Made by a program: the position numbers and the translations under genes | Shown: positions 28,801 to 39,532 of the stretch, piece by piece | Layout: every line of letters starts with the position of its first letter | Position numbering within the stretch: the stretch's first letter is position 1 | From: Prorocentrum cordatum | Taxonomy: Eukaryota > Sar > Dinophyceae > Prorocentrales > Prorocentraceae | Direction of reading: 5' to 3' | Assembly (NCBI GenBank): GCA_963575745.1 | Contig: CAUYUJ010018325.1 | Location: 102,001 to 166,000, forward strand | DNA: 64,000 nt | The notes under the pieces: generated by a model | What the model saw: the letters and a program-made list of their open reading frames with translations, nothing else | The model's database searches: none | Told to the model about the DNA's origin: nothing

Positions 28801-28978
28801 CGTTGACTTCAGCAGCACGCCTCCCGCTGGAGCTATCATGTCTAGGACGCTGAACAAGTTGAAAGAGTGCGCAGGCGACCCCGATGAGAAGGAGAGAGTT
28901 GGAAGGAAGCGGCGCGAGGGAAGAAGGACAGAGTCCCAGGGCAACGCGCTGAGGATAATACATTCATATATACAGGTA

Positions 28979-28979
<1 letters not shown>

Positions 28980-29025
<46 letters not shown>

Positions 29026-29028
29026 CGG
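28980..29028. repeat. TA dinucleotide microsatellite at the left edge of a GC-rich element
   Basis: About 40 bp of pure TA preceded by TACAGGTACTCATATA. Nearly the same edge (TACAGATACTCATATA then TA repeat) occurs at 42,757-42,796. Confidence 0.95.
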
Positions 29029-29219
29029 CGCACCGGGTCCGGGGGCCCGGGGCCGGGACCTCGACCACAAATGTGGGCTCCGGGGGGCCCGGAGGCTCGT
29101 CGGGGCTTGCCGGAGGCCTCCCCGGTCAGACAAGACGGCCCCAGGAGCGCCCAAGACGGCCCAAGAAACTTCCAAGAGGCCTCCAAGAGGGCTCCGAGAT
29201 GCTGAAGATGGCCTCCAGA

Positions 29220-30395
29220 CGTCCAAGGACGCCCCCAAGAGGCCCCAAGAAGCCTCCAACATGCGTCCCAAGAGGGCCCCTAGACGCAAAAATTGGCCCA
29301 TTCCCTTCGTAAAACGTACATTTTCAACAAAGTTGTCTTTTGGGCTTTCCGACGTTACAGGACGGCCCAAGAGGCGCCCAAGACCGCCCCAAGACGGCCC
29401 AAGAAGCTTCCCAGAGGGCCCCAGGACAGCCCAAGAGGGCCCCAAGACGGCCCAAGAGGCGCCCAAGATGGCCCAAGAGGGCCCCAAGACGGGCCCAAGA
29501 GGGGGCCCAGAGGGGGACCACGAACCGCAAGCTCGAGCCTTCCGCCCCAAGAGGCCGCCAGGAGGCCCCCAGGAGGCCCCTCAAGAGGCCCCAGGAGACC
29601 CCAGACGTCCAAGGACGCCCCCAAGACGCCCCAAGAAGCCTCCAACATGCGTCCCAAGAGGGCCCCTAGACGCAAAAATTGGCCCATTCCCTTCGTAAAA
29701 CGTACATTTTCAACAAAGTTGTCTTTTGGGCTTTCCGACGTTACAGGACGGCCCAAGAGGCGCCCAAGACCGCCCCAAGACGGCCCAAGAAGCTTCCAAG
29801 AGGGCCCCAGGACAGCCCAAGAGGGCCCCAAGACGGCCCAAGAGGCGCCCAAGATGGCCCAAGAGGGCCCCAAGACGGGCCCAAGAGGGGGCCCAGAGGG
29901 GGACCACGAACCGCAAGCTCGAGCCTTCCGCCCCAAGAGGCCGCCAGGAGGCCCCCAGGAGGCCCCTCAAGAGGCCCCAGGAGACCCCAGACGTCCAAGG
30001 ACGCCCCCAAGAGGCCCCAAGAAGCCTCCAACATGCGTCCCAAGAGGGCCCCTAGACGCAAAAATTGGCCCATTCCCTTCGTAAAACGTACATTTTCAAC
30101 AAAGTTGTCTTTTGGGCTTTCCGACGTTACAGGACGGCCCAAGAGGCGCCCAAGACCGCCCCAAGACGGCCCAAGAAGCTTCCAAGAGGGCCCCAGGACA
30201 GCCCAAGAGGGCCCCAAGACGGCCCAAGAGGCGCCCAAGATGGCCCAAGAGGGCCCCAAGACGGGCCCAAGAGGGGGCCCAGAGGGGGACCACGAACCGC
30301 AAGCTCGAGCCTTCCGCCCCAAGAGGCCGCCAGGAGGCCCCCAGGAGGCCCCTCAAGAGGCCCCAGGAGACCCCAGACGTCCAAGGACGCCCCCA
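29220..30395. repeat. 386-bp tandem repeat, three copies
   Basis: Three units with an exact 386-bp period (same features at 29,293, 29,679 and 30,065). Each has an AT-richer core (AAAATTGGCCCATTCCCTTC, then CGTAAAACGTACATTTTC, TTTTGGGCTTTCCGACG) and a minisatellite part made of CCCAAGACGGCC and CCCAAGAGG(C/G) words. Copies are nearly identical. Because 386 is not a multiple of three, the same unit is read in all three frames, and all stay open. Confidence 0.97.
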
Positions 30396-30451
30396 CGACG
30401 CTTCGCGTCACCAATTTCTTCTCACAACGATTCCTGGGTCTGTGATTCGAC

Positions 30452-30489
30452 AGAACCTAAGCGCGCGCGAAGCGCGCGCATGGTTCTAG
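30452..30489 (+). repeat. GC hairpin followed by CTAG, copy A
   Basis: AGAACC (30,452) pairs with GGTTCT (30,482); inside, GCGCGCGC-GAA-GCGCGCGC forms a perfect inner stem. It ends CTAG then TATATGTATG. It lies at the right end of the block holding the 386-bp repeat. Similar hairpins are at 42,704-42,742 and 51,102-51,131. Confidence 0.85.
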
Positions 30490-30715
30490 TATATGTATGT
30501 TTACATACAAATATTTGCGCAGCCCCCCCCCCCCAGCACCCACTGATTTTCTCGCACTGATCGCACAAATATTTGCGGTTCGCGGTGATCGCACTCGCAT
30601 TTTCTTTACTGCCAGATTCGGTTCTCGCCCTGAGACGGCGGCATCGAATAATGAACGTCATCTGGAGAGCCAACCACTTGATCCTGCATCTCCTTCCCCT
30701 CTTTCACCTCGTCCA

Positions 30716-30767
30716 TCCTCCTCCTCCTCCTCCTCCTCCTCCTCCTCCTCCTCCTCCTCCTCCTCCT
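30716..30767. repeat. CTC microsatellite
   Basis: About 17 uninterrupted CTC units directly outside the left arm of the 30,768-32,633 inverted repeat. The right arm has no such run at the matching place. Confidence 0.95.
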
Positions 30768-32633
30768 CAACCTCAGAAGATGCAAGCGTCCGCTTCCCCC
30801 GCCTTTGGGAGAACAGGTATAAGATATCAGCGGCAGCGCTAACAAGAACGATAAGCGAACCATATGATTTCTCAGGCATTCCAGGGATGCACAGGGATGC
30901 TAAGTGACGATCGCTGTGCAGGCTCAGGGATCCCAGGGATTCCAGGGATGCGAAGTCACGATCCCTGAGCAGGCTCAGGGACCCCAGGGCTTCCAGGGAT
31001 GCGAAGTCACGATCCCTGTGCAGGCTCAGGGATCCCAGGGATCCCAGGGATTCCTAACCCTCCAGCAAAACCGACCTGGGGATCCACCAGCGATCCCGCG
31101 CTCAGAATCCCTGGGATCCCTGAGCCTGCTCAGGGATCGCGACGTCGGTTGTCAGCAAACCATATGATTTCTCAGGGATCCCAGGGATTCCAAGGATGGC
31201 AAGTCACGATCCCTGAGCAGGCTCAGGGATCCCAGGGATTCCAGGGATGCGAAGTCACGATCCCTGTGCAGGCTCAGGGATCCCAGGGATCCCAGGGATT
31301 CCTAATCCTCCAGCAAAACCGACCTGGGGATCCACCAGCGATCCCGCGCTCAGAATCCCTGGGATCCCTGAGCCTGCTCAGGGATCGCGACGTCGGTGGT
31401 CAGCAAACCATATGATGTCTCAGGGATCCCAGGGATTCCAGGGATGCCAAGTCACGATCCCTGAGCAGGCTCAGGGATCCCCAGGGATTCCAGGGATGCG
31501 ACGTCACCATCCCTGTGCAGGCTCAGGGATCCCAGGGATCCCAGGGATTCCTGACCCTCCAGCAAAATCGGCCTGGCGACTTCGCAAAGATTTGGGGGGT
31601 TGGGAATCCCTGGGATCCCTGGGATCCCTGAGCCTGCACAGGGATCGTGACTTCGCATCCCTGGAATCCCTGGGATCCCTGAGCCTGCTCAGGGATCGTG
31701 ACTTGGCATCCCTGGAATCCCTGGGATCCCTGAGAAATCATATGGTTTGCTGACAACCGACGTCGCGATCCCTGTGCGGGCTCAGGGATCCCAGGGATTC
31801 TGAGCGCGGGATCGCTGGTGGATCCCCAGGTCGGTTTTGCTGGAGGGTTAGGAATCCCTGGGATCCCTGGGATCCCTGAGCCTGCACAGGGATCGTGACT
31901 TCGCATCCCTGGAATCCCTGGGATCCCTGAGCCTGCTCAGGGATCGTGACTTGGCATCCCTGGAATCCCTGGGATCCCTGAGACATCATATGGTTTGCTG
32001 ACCACCGACGTCGCGATCCCTGAGCAGGCTCAGGGATCCCAGGGATTCTGAGCGCGGGATCGCTGGTGGATCCCCAGGTCGGTTTTGCTGGAGGGTTAGG
32101 AATCCCTGGGATCCCTGGGATCCCTGAGCCTGCACAGGGATCGTGACTTCGCATCCCTGGAATCCCTGGGATCCCTGAGCCTGCTCAGGGATCGTGACTT
32201 GCCATCCTTGGAATCCCTGGGATCCCTGAGAAATCATATGGTTTGCTGACAACCGACGTCGCGATCCCTGAGCAGGCTCAGGGATCCCAGGGATTCTGAG
32301 CGCGGGATCGCTGGTGGATCCCCAGGTCGGTTTTGCTGGAGGGTTAGGAATCCCTGGGATCCCTGGGATCCCTGAGCCTGCACAGGGATCGTGACTTCGC
32401 ATCCCTGGAATCCCTGGGGTCCCTGAGCCTGCTCAGGGATCGTGACTTCGCATCCCTGGAATCCCTGGGATCCCTGAGCCTGCACAGCGATCGTCACTTA
32501 GCATCCCTGTGCGTCCCTGGAATGCCTGAGAAATCCTAAGGTTCGCTTATCGTTCTTGTTAGCGCTGCCGCTGATATCTTATACCTGTTCTCCCAAAGGC
32601 GGGGGAAGCGGAGGCTTCCATCGTCTGAGGTTG
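30768..32633. repeat. 1.9-kb inverted repeat built from 248-bp repeats
   Basis: Left arm about 30,768-31,575 and right arm about 31,826-32,633 are near-perfect reverse complements about an axis at 31,700.5 (any left position plus its partner sums to 63,401). Each arm holds about three 248-bp units, with the word CAGGGATCCCAGGGATTCC repeated within each. Each unit also has the short hairpin CCCTGAGCAGGCTCAGGG. The centre (31,576-31,825) is partly unique (AAGATTTGGGGGGTTGGG). Collagen-like GSQGFQG frames across it are repeat artefacts. Confidence 0.97.
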
Positions 32634-32797
32634 CGTTAGAAAAAGCATTCCGCTTGCAACACGTGGCTCGGGAAGAGGAACGGAAAGGAGCAGGGATGAT
32701 GAGAAGAGGATGCGTCTCCAGCTTCGTGGAAGAGGGAGAAGGCGTAGAGTGGGTGCTGGGGGGGGGGGGGGGGGGCTGTCCAAATATTTATACACAT

Positions 32798-32922
32798 ACA
32801 CACACACATATATATATATGTACATATGTATATGTGTATGTATATGTAGAATATATATGTATATGTATATGTAATATAAATATATACATATATACACATA
32901 TATATATATATATATATATATG
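32798..32922. repeat. TA/CA/TG low-complexity tract
   Basis: Alternating purine/pyrimidine TATATG/CATACA sequence with a G18 run just before it (32,758-32,776). It separates the inverted repeat from the next CCCAAGA-family block. Confidence 0.9.
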
Positions 32923-32929
32923 ATCCCGG

Positions 32930-33960
32930 GGAAGAAGGCCCCCTGCACGGGCCCAAGGACCTCGGCAGCGCATGGGAGTGCAGCGCTTCCGGGGCCGCCC
33001 TGGGGCAGCCCTACGCAGTCCCGAAACGTGCTCCAAGTGCCCCAGGTCGCCTCCAAGACACCTTCACTACACCCCAGGGGGGGCCCGAGACGCCCCAAGA
33101 TCGATACCATATGCCCAAGATGCCCCCGCGACGGCCCCAAAAGGTTTTCCAGACGCCCCAGAAGGCGCCCAAATAGCCTTCAAAGAGGTTCCCCAGATGC
33201 AGAAATCGGCGACTTTCCATATGAAAACGTGCATTGCTGGCATATACGAGTTTTCGGCTTCTTCGGCGTCGGCGACGGCACTCGAGGCCCCCAAGACCAC
33301 CCCCGGACGGCCCAGGAGCCTCCCAAGAACCCCCCCAAAACGCCCCCAGAACACCAAGCCCGTCCACGGGGCGCCCAGGACGGCCCAAGAGAGCCCCACG
33401 ACGGCCCCAACAGGCTCTCAAGAGCGCCCCCAGGTCGCCTCCACGACACCCCCACGATACCCCAGGAGGGCCTCGAGACGCCCCACCATCGATCCCATAT
33501 GCCGCAGATGCCCCCACGACGGCCCCAAAAGGCTTTCAAGAAGAGGTTCCCCATATGCAAAAATCGTCGACTTTCCATACGACGCCGAAATCTGCGATTT
33601 TCCATATGAAAACGTGCATTTCTGGCATATACGACTTTTCGGCTTCTTCGGCATCGGCGACGGCCCTCGAGGCCCCCAAGACCGCCCCAGGACGGCCCAG
33701 GAGCCTCCCCAGAACCCCCCCAAAACGCCCCCAGAACGCGAAGACCGCCCAAGAGGCGCCCAAGACGGCCCACGAGAGCCCCAAGACGGCCCCAGCAGGC
33801 CCCCAAGAGCGCCCCAAAAGGGACCAAGAGAGCATCAAGACGGGCCAATGCTTCCCAGACGCCCCGAGGCGGCCCAACGGCGAACCCCACCGGACCCAAC
33901 AGGGCCCCCAGAACAGCCCACAAGGGCCCCACAGGATTCCGGATGGGCCACCTGCGAAGG
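32930..33960 (+). repeat. CCCAAGA-family block, diverged units of about 387 bp
   Basis: Two cores, GACTTTCCATATGAAAACGT (33,211) and GATTTTCCATATGAAAACGT (33,597), lie about 387 bp apart, each followed by TTTTCGGCTTCTTCGGC and then CCCCAAGAC / CGGCCCAAGAG words. The layout matches the 386-bp units of 29,220-30,395, although sequence identity is low. Confidence 0.85.
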
Positions 33961-34780
33961 CCCAGGCACGCTAAACAAAAGTGCGATTGGTCATGCATCG
34001 CCCACGACGGGGCCCAGGTCAGCGCCGAGACAGTCTTCAGAGTTTCCAGAGAGGTCTTCAAATTGCAGTTCAGCGTCCTTTTCCACCGACCCCGTGCCCC
34101 CTCAAGAAATGATGCTGCTGCCTCCGCGGCAAACACTCAGTATTCCCTTGCTCACTTCTACGGCATTGCAGGCTGCCATCCATATCGCGCGTCGAGCCGC
34201 CACTCCCTGCACCTTCATATTCATCCGCATGCCTCCCGCTGCTGCTGATAGGCCACGACGCACGTGTGAAAGCTATCCAATAGGCAGTGGACTCCAACTT
34301 CAGACCTCCGTCCAAGGCACCCACAAACGTGAACGTCAAATATTCTGCAAGCGATGCAGTTCGGCTGGTACACGGCTTGCCCACCCACAGTGGCCCCTGT
34401 AGCTCCACCCTTCCGACTGTCGAAAACACAAGTCACGCCTACTTTCTTGCGCACCGCACTATCGCGACCCATGCCACAATACCACGCGTGAGTGGAATTT
34501 GTGTAGTAACGCCCTCGTCGGCTGCCGCCTTCTCGCCACCAACAAAATCATCTGGTCCGTGCTTTCCGTGCTCTTTCGGCTCCCTGCCCTGTCGCTTCGC
34601 GGTGCTGGGATGTTCTTCCCACGTCCGGCAGAAGTTCAAAAACGCATCAGGGCCGCTTCCGCAATGCGTCAACCATCGGCACAACAACTCTTGCCCCTAC
34701 AACCCTGGTCGCCAATTCGCCTGCGCATCGCCGGGCTACCATGAGGAACGGAGCGATGCGGCCCACAGTACTTACGTCAC

Positions 34781-36290
34781 ATGCCTCACAGGACGTCGAC
34801 CGTGCACAGTGTGTGTTTCTTGCGCCGAGGAGCTCCCGGAACGCCCGATCTGTGCGCGCACTGTGGCGGAGCCAGCCCATCCGCCAACCCCCCCCCAACC
34901 GCTCCAGCGGAGTCTCCGACGGCGCTTGCATCTACACCTTCGCGGTGTTCCACTTCGAAGTGCGGGGCGCCAGCGGTGCAAGAGAGCAGATCCATAACGG
35001 GCGCTCAATGCCCCATGTGCATCGTCGGAGTCTTTCCCGTGCGCCACGGCCACCTGCAGCCTCCGCGCCCCTCGACAACACGGCCAGCATTGCCTCGTCT
35101 GCCAACCGCCAGCCCTGCTCCACTTCTGCCGCACGCCCGCGTGCACGAACGTAGTCGAGGCGCCAGAGGACACTTTGTGTTGTCTATGCACGTCGTCTGC
35201 TTCCCATGCGCGACGCGTAGGTGCGACGGCCGTTCCACCCCTGGTTCAGCAGGCCTGCGCCGCACATGTGGACTCTCCACACCACCCCCACTACCATCCC
35301 TCTCCAAACGACCTTACGAGCAAACCGAACGCCCTTGTAGCTCCTCTGGGTGCAGCGGCGTAGCTCAACGGAAGTCGTCCGATGGCCTCTGCATCGCGTG
35401 CATTCAGAAACGAAAACCGTGTAGCAATCGACCCATTGGGTGCGCCCATCGCGTCGGGCCCCTCGGCACCGCGGCGGAATGTAGGCACCGTTGCCTCGCG
35501 GGGCCCCCTTGCCAGGGGCCCTGCAAGACTGGCTGCCGCGCCCCCGCCCGCCATGGCGTGCGACGCGCAGTGCTGCGCAACAACGGCATGTGCGAACGGC
35601 GCCTCAAGCCCGCGTGTTCCTTCCCACTGTGCGACAGGAAGTTGACGAAAGCAATGTACGCCACCGGATACTGCCCCGACCACGTTCACCACGCCGCGGT
35701 TGCCACCGCCGCCGCTGGGCCTCACCATCCTCCGACGTCGGCGTCTTCTGGTGTCCAGCGCGCCCGTCCACGTAGCGATCCGTTGCAAGCAGTCCGCGCG
35801 CAGGTGGCGGCAGGCGTCCGCATGTACCTCCGAGCCCGTGACTCGCCGAACTGTACCATGCCGTGGCGTCGCCTCAAGTCCACCCGCGTAGCACTTCCGG
35901 CCTCGCCCAGCTGTCCGCCCACCAGCGCGGCGCATCGGAACTGGTTCGCAGAACCCGTGCCTGGAACCTCTCGCGGCGCACGCACCGGCCACCGCGCCGG
36001 CTGGTGGTCGACGGACGAATGGCGCAGCAAACGCGCTCCGAAAGCGTCGCTCTCTCCGACCGGCCAGTTTCAAGGAACCTGCGCAACGTGCGGGGCTCTG
36101 CACTTCTTCGCTGAACGCGCGCGTTGCCCAGAAGCACGCAGACAGGACTTCGGCGCGTGCTGCAGGTGCGGGGCCCTGGCTGGCATCCCCCTTCTGCCTC
36201 CCGCCCCAGGCGATATGGCGCGGCTCCTCCGTCCGGTCGCGCAACTGCGCCCTTGGGCTCGCGTCCTTCAACGGCGAGAGCACTGTCGCC
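34781..36290 (+). pseudogene. Helitron N-terminal zinc-finger region
   Basis: Long open frame with repeated Cys patterns, such as RPCSSSGCSGVAQRKSSDGL then CIAC, CSNRPIGCAHRV and CSFPLCDRKLTKAMYATGYC with PDH. The spacing C-x4-C-x(10-14)-G-x-C-x2-C/H recurs and suggests several zinc-binding modules. It ends with GTCATCGALHFFAERARCPE and DFGACCRCGAL, the hallmark entry into the Helitron Rep region. More Cys-rich sequence in other frames from about 34,560 suggests that the true start is further left. The frame after about 36,300 is no longer Helitron-like. Confidence 0.75.
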
Positions 36291-36399
36291 TGACGGAAGA
36301 CCCCCGCGGAGGTATCATCTGGCAGAGGTCCGCTGGCGTTCGTACCCCGCGGCCGCGCCTTCAGGTCCGTTGGCACCCTGTACCCAGAAGCGACCCGCA

Positions 36400-36662
36400 G
36401 TCCAAAGTACGCCCAAGTCTACATGTACGACCGCGCAGAAGCGACGGCAGCCCGAGCCGAGTCGTTCCCCGACTTGAAACGAGACGTTCTCGACCTCCTG
36501 CTCAGAATGCTCGCGCGCACTTCCGCCAACCCGTACCCGTCGCACTTCCGACACATGCGCGACGTCGTCCAAGCGTCTACAGCCGCCCATGGTGCATCTG
36601 CCCCAGAACACGCGCTCCGTTTCGCCGGAGGGATGGAAAAAGGATCCGCGTTGATACGGCGT
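36400..36662 (+). pseudogene. Helitron linker helix region
   Basis: Another frame reads AQVYMYDRAEATAARAESFP, DLKRDVLDLLLRMLARTSAN and PYPSHFRHMRDVV, matching the conserved 'lyDp..e...R......il..L...L...NPy...fr' block that precedes Rep. Confidence 0.75.
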
Positions 36663-36678
36663 TCCGTCCGCGGCCGAT

Positions 36679-37824
36679 GTGGCTTGCGCCGCTGTCGGCG
36701 AGAGGCCCCCGCCTCCCCGCTACGTCTCTGTGTTTTCACGTCGCGCAGACGGCCCCGACGCAACCCGCGAGTTGTCCTTCTTGTCCGAGCACGTGGGCCC
36801 GCTCACGGACCCGCTTATCCACGTCGCTGGCACTGTCGGTTATTCCACAACATTGCACACTGACGCCGCGGGCGCAACGAAGGCGCGCAAGCTTCACCTC
36901 CGGGAGTTCTACGCCTACCGCATCATGCAGCGCGAGCCCGCGGATTCCTCCACCGTGGAACTCCCGCGCGGCGCCGGTCGACTGTTCCAACAGTACGCAG
37001 TGGACGCCTACGCCAAAGTAGAAAGCCAGCGTCTACAATGGGTTATCAAGAATCAGGACAAAATGCGCGTCGAAACTCCCCATGGCCTCTTGGGCCACCT
37101 CCACGCCGCAGACGCCGCGCAGGAGACCGCGGCCCCTCCGCCGCCGCCTCCCCCTTCAGCGCATCACGGCCCCATTCCTCGCGCCACGGTCGGCGCGCCA
37201 GTCGTCCTCCCTGCGCCCTTCGGCGGGCCACCGCGCGCGCTGCAACAGTCGCACTTAGACGCGATGGCTCTGGTCGCCGCAAAAGGACGCCCAGACCTGT
37301 TCATCACAACCACTGCGAATCCCAACTGGCCCGAAATACACGCCAACTTACGCCCTGGTGAGACGGCGGCGAACAGGCCAGACCTCGCCGCCCGGGGCTT
37401 TCACTGCAAGCTCAAACGCCTACTCCACGAGCTCACGCGCAAGCACGTGCTCGGAAAAGTGGCGGCGCACACGTGCGTAGTGGAATTCCAGAAGCGCGGC
37501 CTCCCGCACGCTCATCTTCTTCTGATCCTGGCCGATGACGACAAGCCCAAAACGGCAACTGACGTGAATCACCTGGTGTCCGCCGAGATCCCTGGCCCGT
37601 CCACGCTACCTGGTCTATGCGAATTGGTACATCGCTACATGATCCACGGCCCGCGCGGCGCCCTCAACCCGCTGCGCCCCTGCACGAAGGACGGCCTCTG
37701 CACCGAACGGTGCCCGGAGCCCTTCCGGTCCGAGACGAACAATGTAAACGGGTATCCCGAGTACCGCCGCCGAGAAACCACCCCTTCCCCACGCCGATTA
37801 AAACGGCGTCCTGGACGCGCGTAG
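36679..37824 (+). pseudogene. Helitron Rep (HUH) endonuclease domain
   Basis: The 381-codon frame starts mid-domain. It has YAVDAYAKVESQRLQWVIKN, then a Pro-rich insert (about 37,135-37,180), LQQSHLDAMALVAAKGRPDL, FITTTANPNWPEIHANL, RPDLAARGFHCKLKRLLHEL and VVEFQKRGLPHAHLLLIL. The HUH motif His-Ala-His is at about 37,507-37,515. RYMIHGPRGALNPLRPC, then C-x3-C-P-x-PF and GYPEYRRRE, complete the region. All expected motif-level residues seem present, so this part is well preserved. The stop at 37,822 comes from a frameshift near 37,790-37,800. Confidence 0.88.
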
Positions 37825-38308
37825 CGCGGCGCCGTACAATCCGTACTTACTGGAGCTACTGGACTGCCACATCAACGCAGAAGCGTGCACCTCCCTCCGC
37901 CCAATCAAGTACTTGTACAAGTACACGTGCAAGGGGCCGGATAGGGCCTGCCTCGAGCACGTCCGTGATGAAGTACAAGAGTTCTTCGATTGTAGATGCG
38001 TCGGGGCCCCGGAGGCCACGCGGCGGCCCATGGTTTTCCCCATGCACGGCCGGAGCCACCAGGTCCAGAGACTTCCAGTCCACGTGCCTCTGGGGCAAAC
38101 CGTGCTATTCGAATCCAGAAGGGAGACCTCTGCAGCACGCGCCGCTTCGACTCGGCACGCGAAGCTCGAAGCGTGGTTCACCCTCAATGCAGAGGCGGCG
38201 TCCGCGCCAGAGAGCCCAGACCGCTCCCTTTATCTTGTCCCTGAAGTACCCGCACATTCCATTGCATGTCCGATGGGACTGCAAGCGCGCCCGCTGGGTG
38301 CGCCGTGA
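37802..38308 (+). pseudogene. Helitron Rep catalytic Tyr region
   Basis: Frame change; reads NGVLDARSAAPYNPYLLELL, CHINAEACTSLRPIKYLYKY, TCKGPDRA, then DEVQEFFDCRCVGAPEATRR and LPVHVPLGQTVLFE. The Tyr residues of IKYLYKYTCKG (37,904-37,936) match the two-tyrosine catalytic motif of Helitrons. Confidence 0.85.
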
Positions 38309-38590
38309 ACGGCAAGCGCGCAACAACGACGTCATCGGGCGCATGTCGTATCCAATGTGGCTGCCGCCTTCTCCCACGCTGCTTCGCCCGCGTCCGCGCC
38401 CGCCCCCGCCCCCCGCTGCCTCCGCATTCTCTCCCTCGGACATGTTACGATGCGCGTGGCACAGAGCGTCCCTTGCGCGCGGTGCAGTCCGCGCAGTCCA
38501 GCCAACCCCCAAAGGTGCCGCGCCCTCCAGGGAACTACCACAAGTGCCCAGGAGTACGTGGAGCGATTCTTCCACTTAGAACTAGCAGGC
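38220..38590 (+). pseudogene. Last recognisable Helitron segment
   Basis: In the frame open from 37,617, LKYPHIPLHVRWDCKRARWV, RRERQARNNDVIGRMSYP match the 'yPe.p.hy.W.....W..R.......iGR' block after Rep. A C-rich insert follows, then remnants (LGHVTMRVAQSV, EYVERFFHLE) of the linker towards the helicase. Nothing helicase-like (Walker A GPGGTGKT type) follows. Confidence 0.65.
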
Positions 38591-39330
38591 TAGAGGGTTA
38601 GAGTTCAGTGGTCGAGTTACTGTCTTGGGTTTTGCGTAAAGGTGGTGAGATTGTGTATTGGGGTGGGAGGTCCGGGCCGTCCTGCTCAATATGTCCAGGT
38701 TATCGCGTTCGCGTTCTGGTCGCATGACTTGTATATTTTTCCGCCAAACTATTCCTAGCGGCCTGACTCTGCTGCTCCAGGTCTGGCACGCACGATAGTC
38801 TTGTGAAACGCAAGGCAAAACAAACAAAACCACGTCTCTCATTCGAAAAGACAATTTTCCTGAAAGCTCCTTGTCGGCGTAAACCTACATATTTCGTGCG
38901 CCCAGAACGCGCGTCATGCTGCGTGCCCAGACCTAGGCCGTCAGGGCACGCGGGAGCCGCCACGCCGCCCTGCTGCGGAAGGGGTGGCCCAGGCAGAGGT
39001 CATGGAGGGTTGGACAGGGAAGTTTCTTATTTTTATGTGTGGTCAACTTTTCGTCGATTTCGTCGATTTGTTGTTCATTGATTTTATCGACTTTTCTTCG
39101 TTTTCAAATGTTCATTGATTTCGGCTTTTCGAGGCCGTTTCCGAACACCGGAGACCCCATGAGGCGCCAGGGGACCGATTTTCAGCCGATTCCTACCTTT
39201 TTGCAATTTTTCCCCACATGTTTCGTGGGGTTTTGGTTTTCTTCCCTGCCGCGCCGCACCCGCGACACTCACACACCCACACTTCCCTCTCCGTCTCTCT
39301 CTCTCACACACCTCACTCTTCCCTTCCTCC
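38591..39330. other. No gene or repeat recognised
   Basis: Mixed-composition DNA with a T-rich part at 39,030-39,240. The word TTTCGTCGATTTGTTGTT (39,058) recurs at 40,503, so the two sites flank the 39.3-40.5 kb tandem repeats in direct orientation. Confidence 0.5.
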
Positions 39331-39332
39331 TC

Positions 39333-39530
39333 ACAGCACTGCTCAGCACAGCTCAGCTCAGCACGGCACAGCTGAGCACAGCTCAGCTCAGCTCAACTCA
39401 GCACAGCACAGCACAGCACAGCACAACACAGCACAGTACGGCACAGCACAGCACGGCACAGCACAGCACAGCTCACTGCACAGCAGCACAGCACAGCACA
39501 GCACAGCACAGCACAGCACAGCATAGCACA
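39333..39530. repeat. CAGCA pentanucleotide microsatellite
   Basis: About 200 bp of AGCACAGC/AGCTCAGC units. Two codons in every frame give Ser/Thr/Ala/Gln-His repeats. It directly precedes the 79-bp array. Confidence 0.95.
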
Positions 39531-39532
39531 CA

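Larger units (their letters stand above)
34240..38590 (+). mobile_element. Helitron (Rep/HUH transposon) coding region, broken and without helicase
   Basis: Left to right: a Cys-rich zinc-finger N-terminus, the Helitron CATCGA-L-HFF-x-E and CC-x-CG motifs, the conserved NPYPSHFRH helix region, the HUH endonuclease (LPHAHLLL), and the Tyr-rich YLYKY-x-x-KG motif. The order is as in plant and fungal Helitron RepHel proteins. The frame changes at least five times. Coding similarity ends near 38,590 and no Pif1-like helicase follows, so this is a truncated relic. Its termini (TC... and hairpin-CTRR) were not identified. Confidence 0.88.

Noticed and set aside
30904-32497. Collagen-like GSQGFQG proteins on both strands
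   Set aside because: Products of the 248-bp repeat and its inverted copy. The same peptide appears on both strands because of the symmetry.
34781-37021. A single 746-aa protein
   Set aside because: Only the first two thirds are Helitron-like. After about 36,300 the Helitron similarity moves to other frames, so the rest is a shadow frame.
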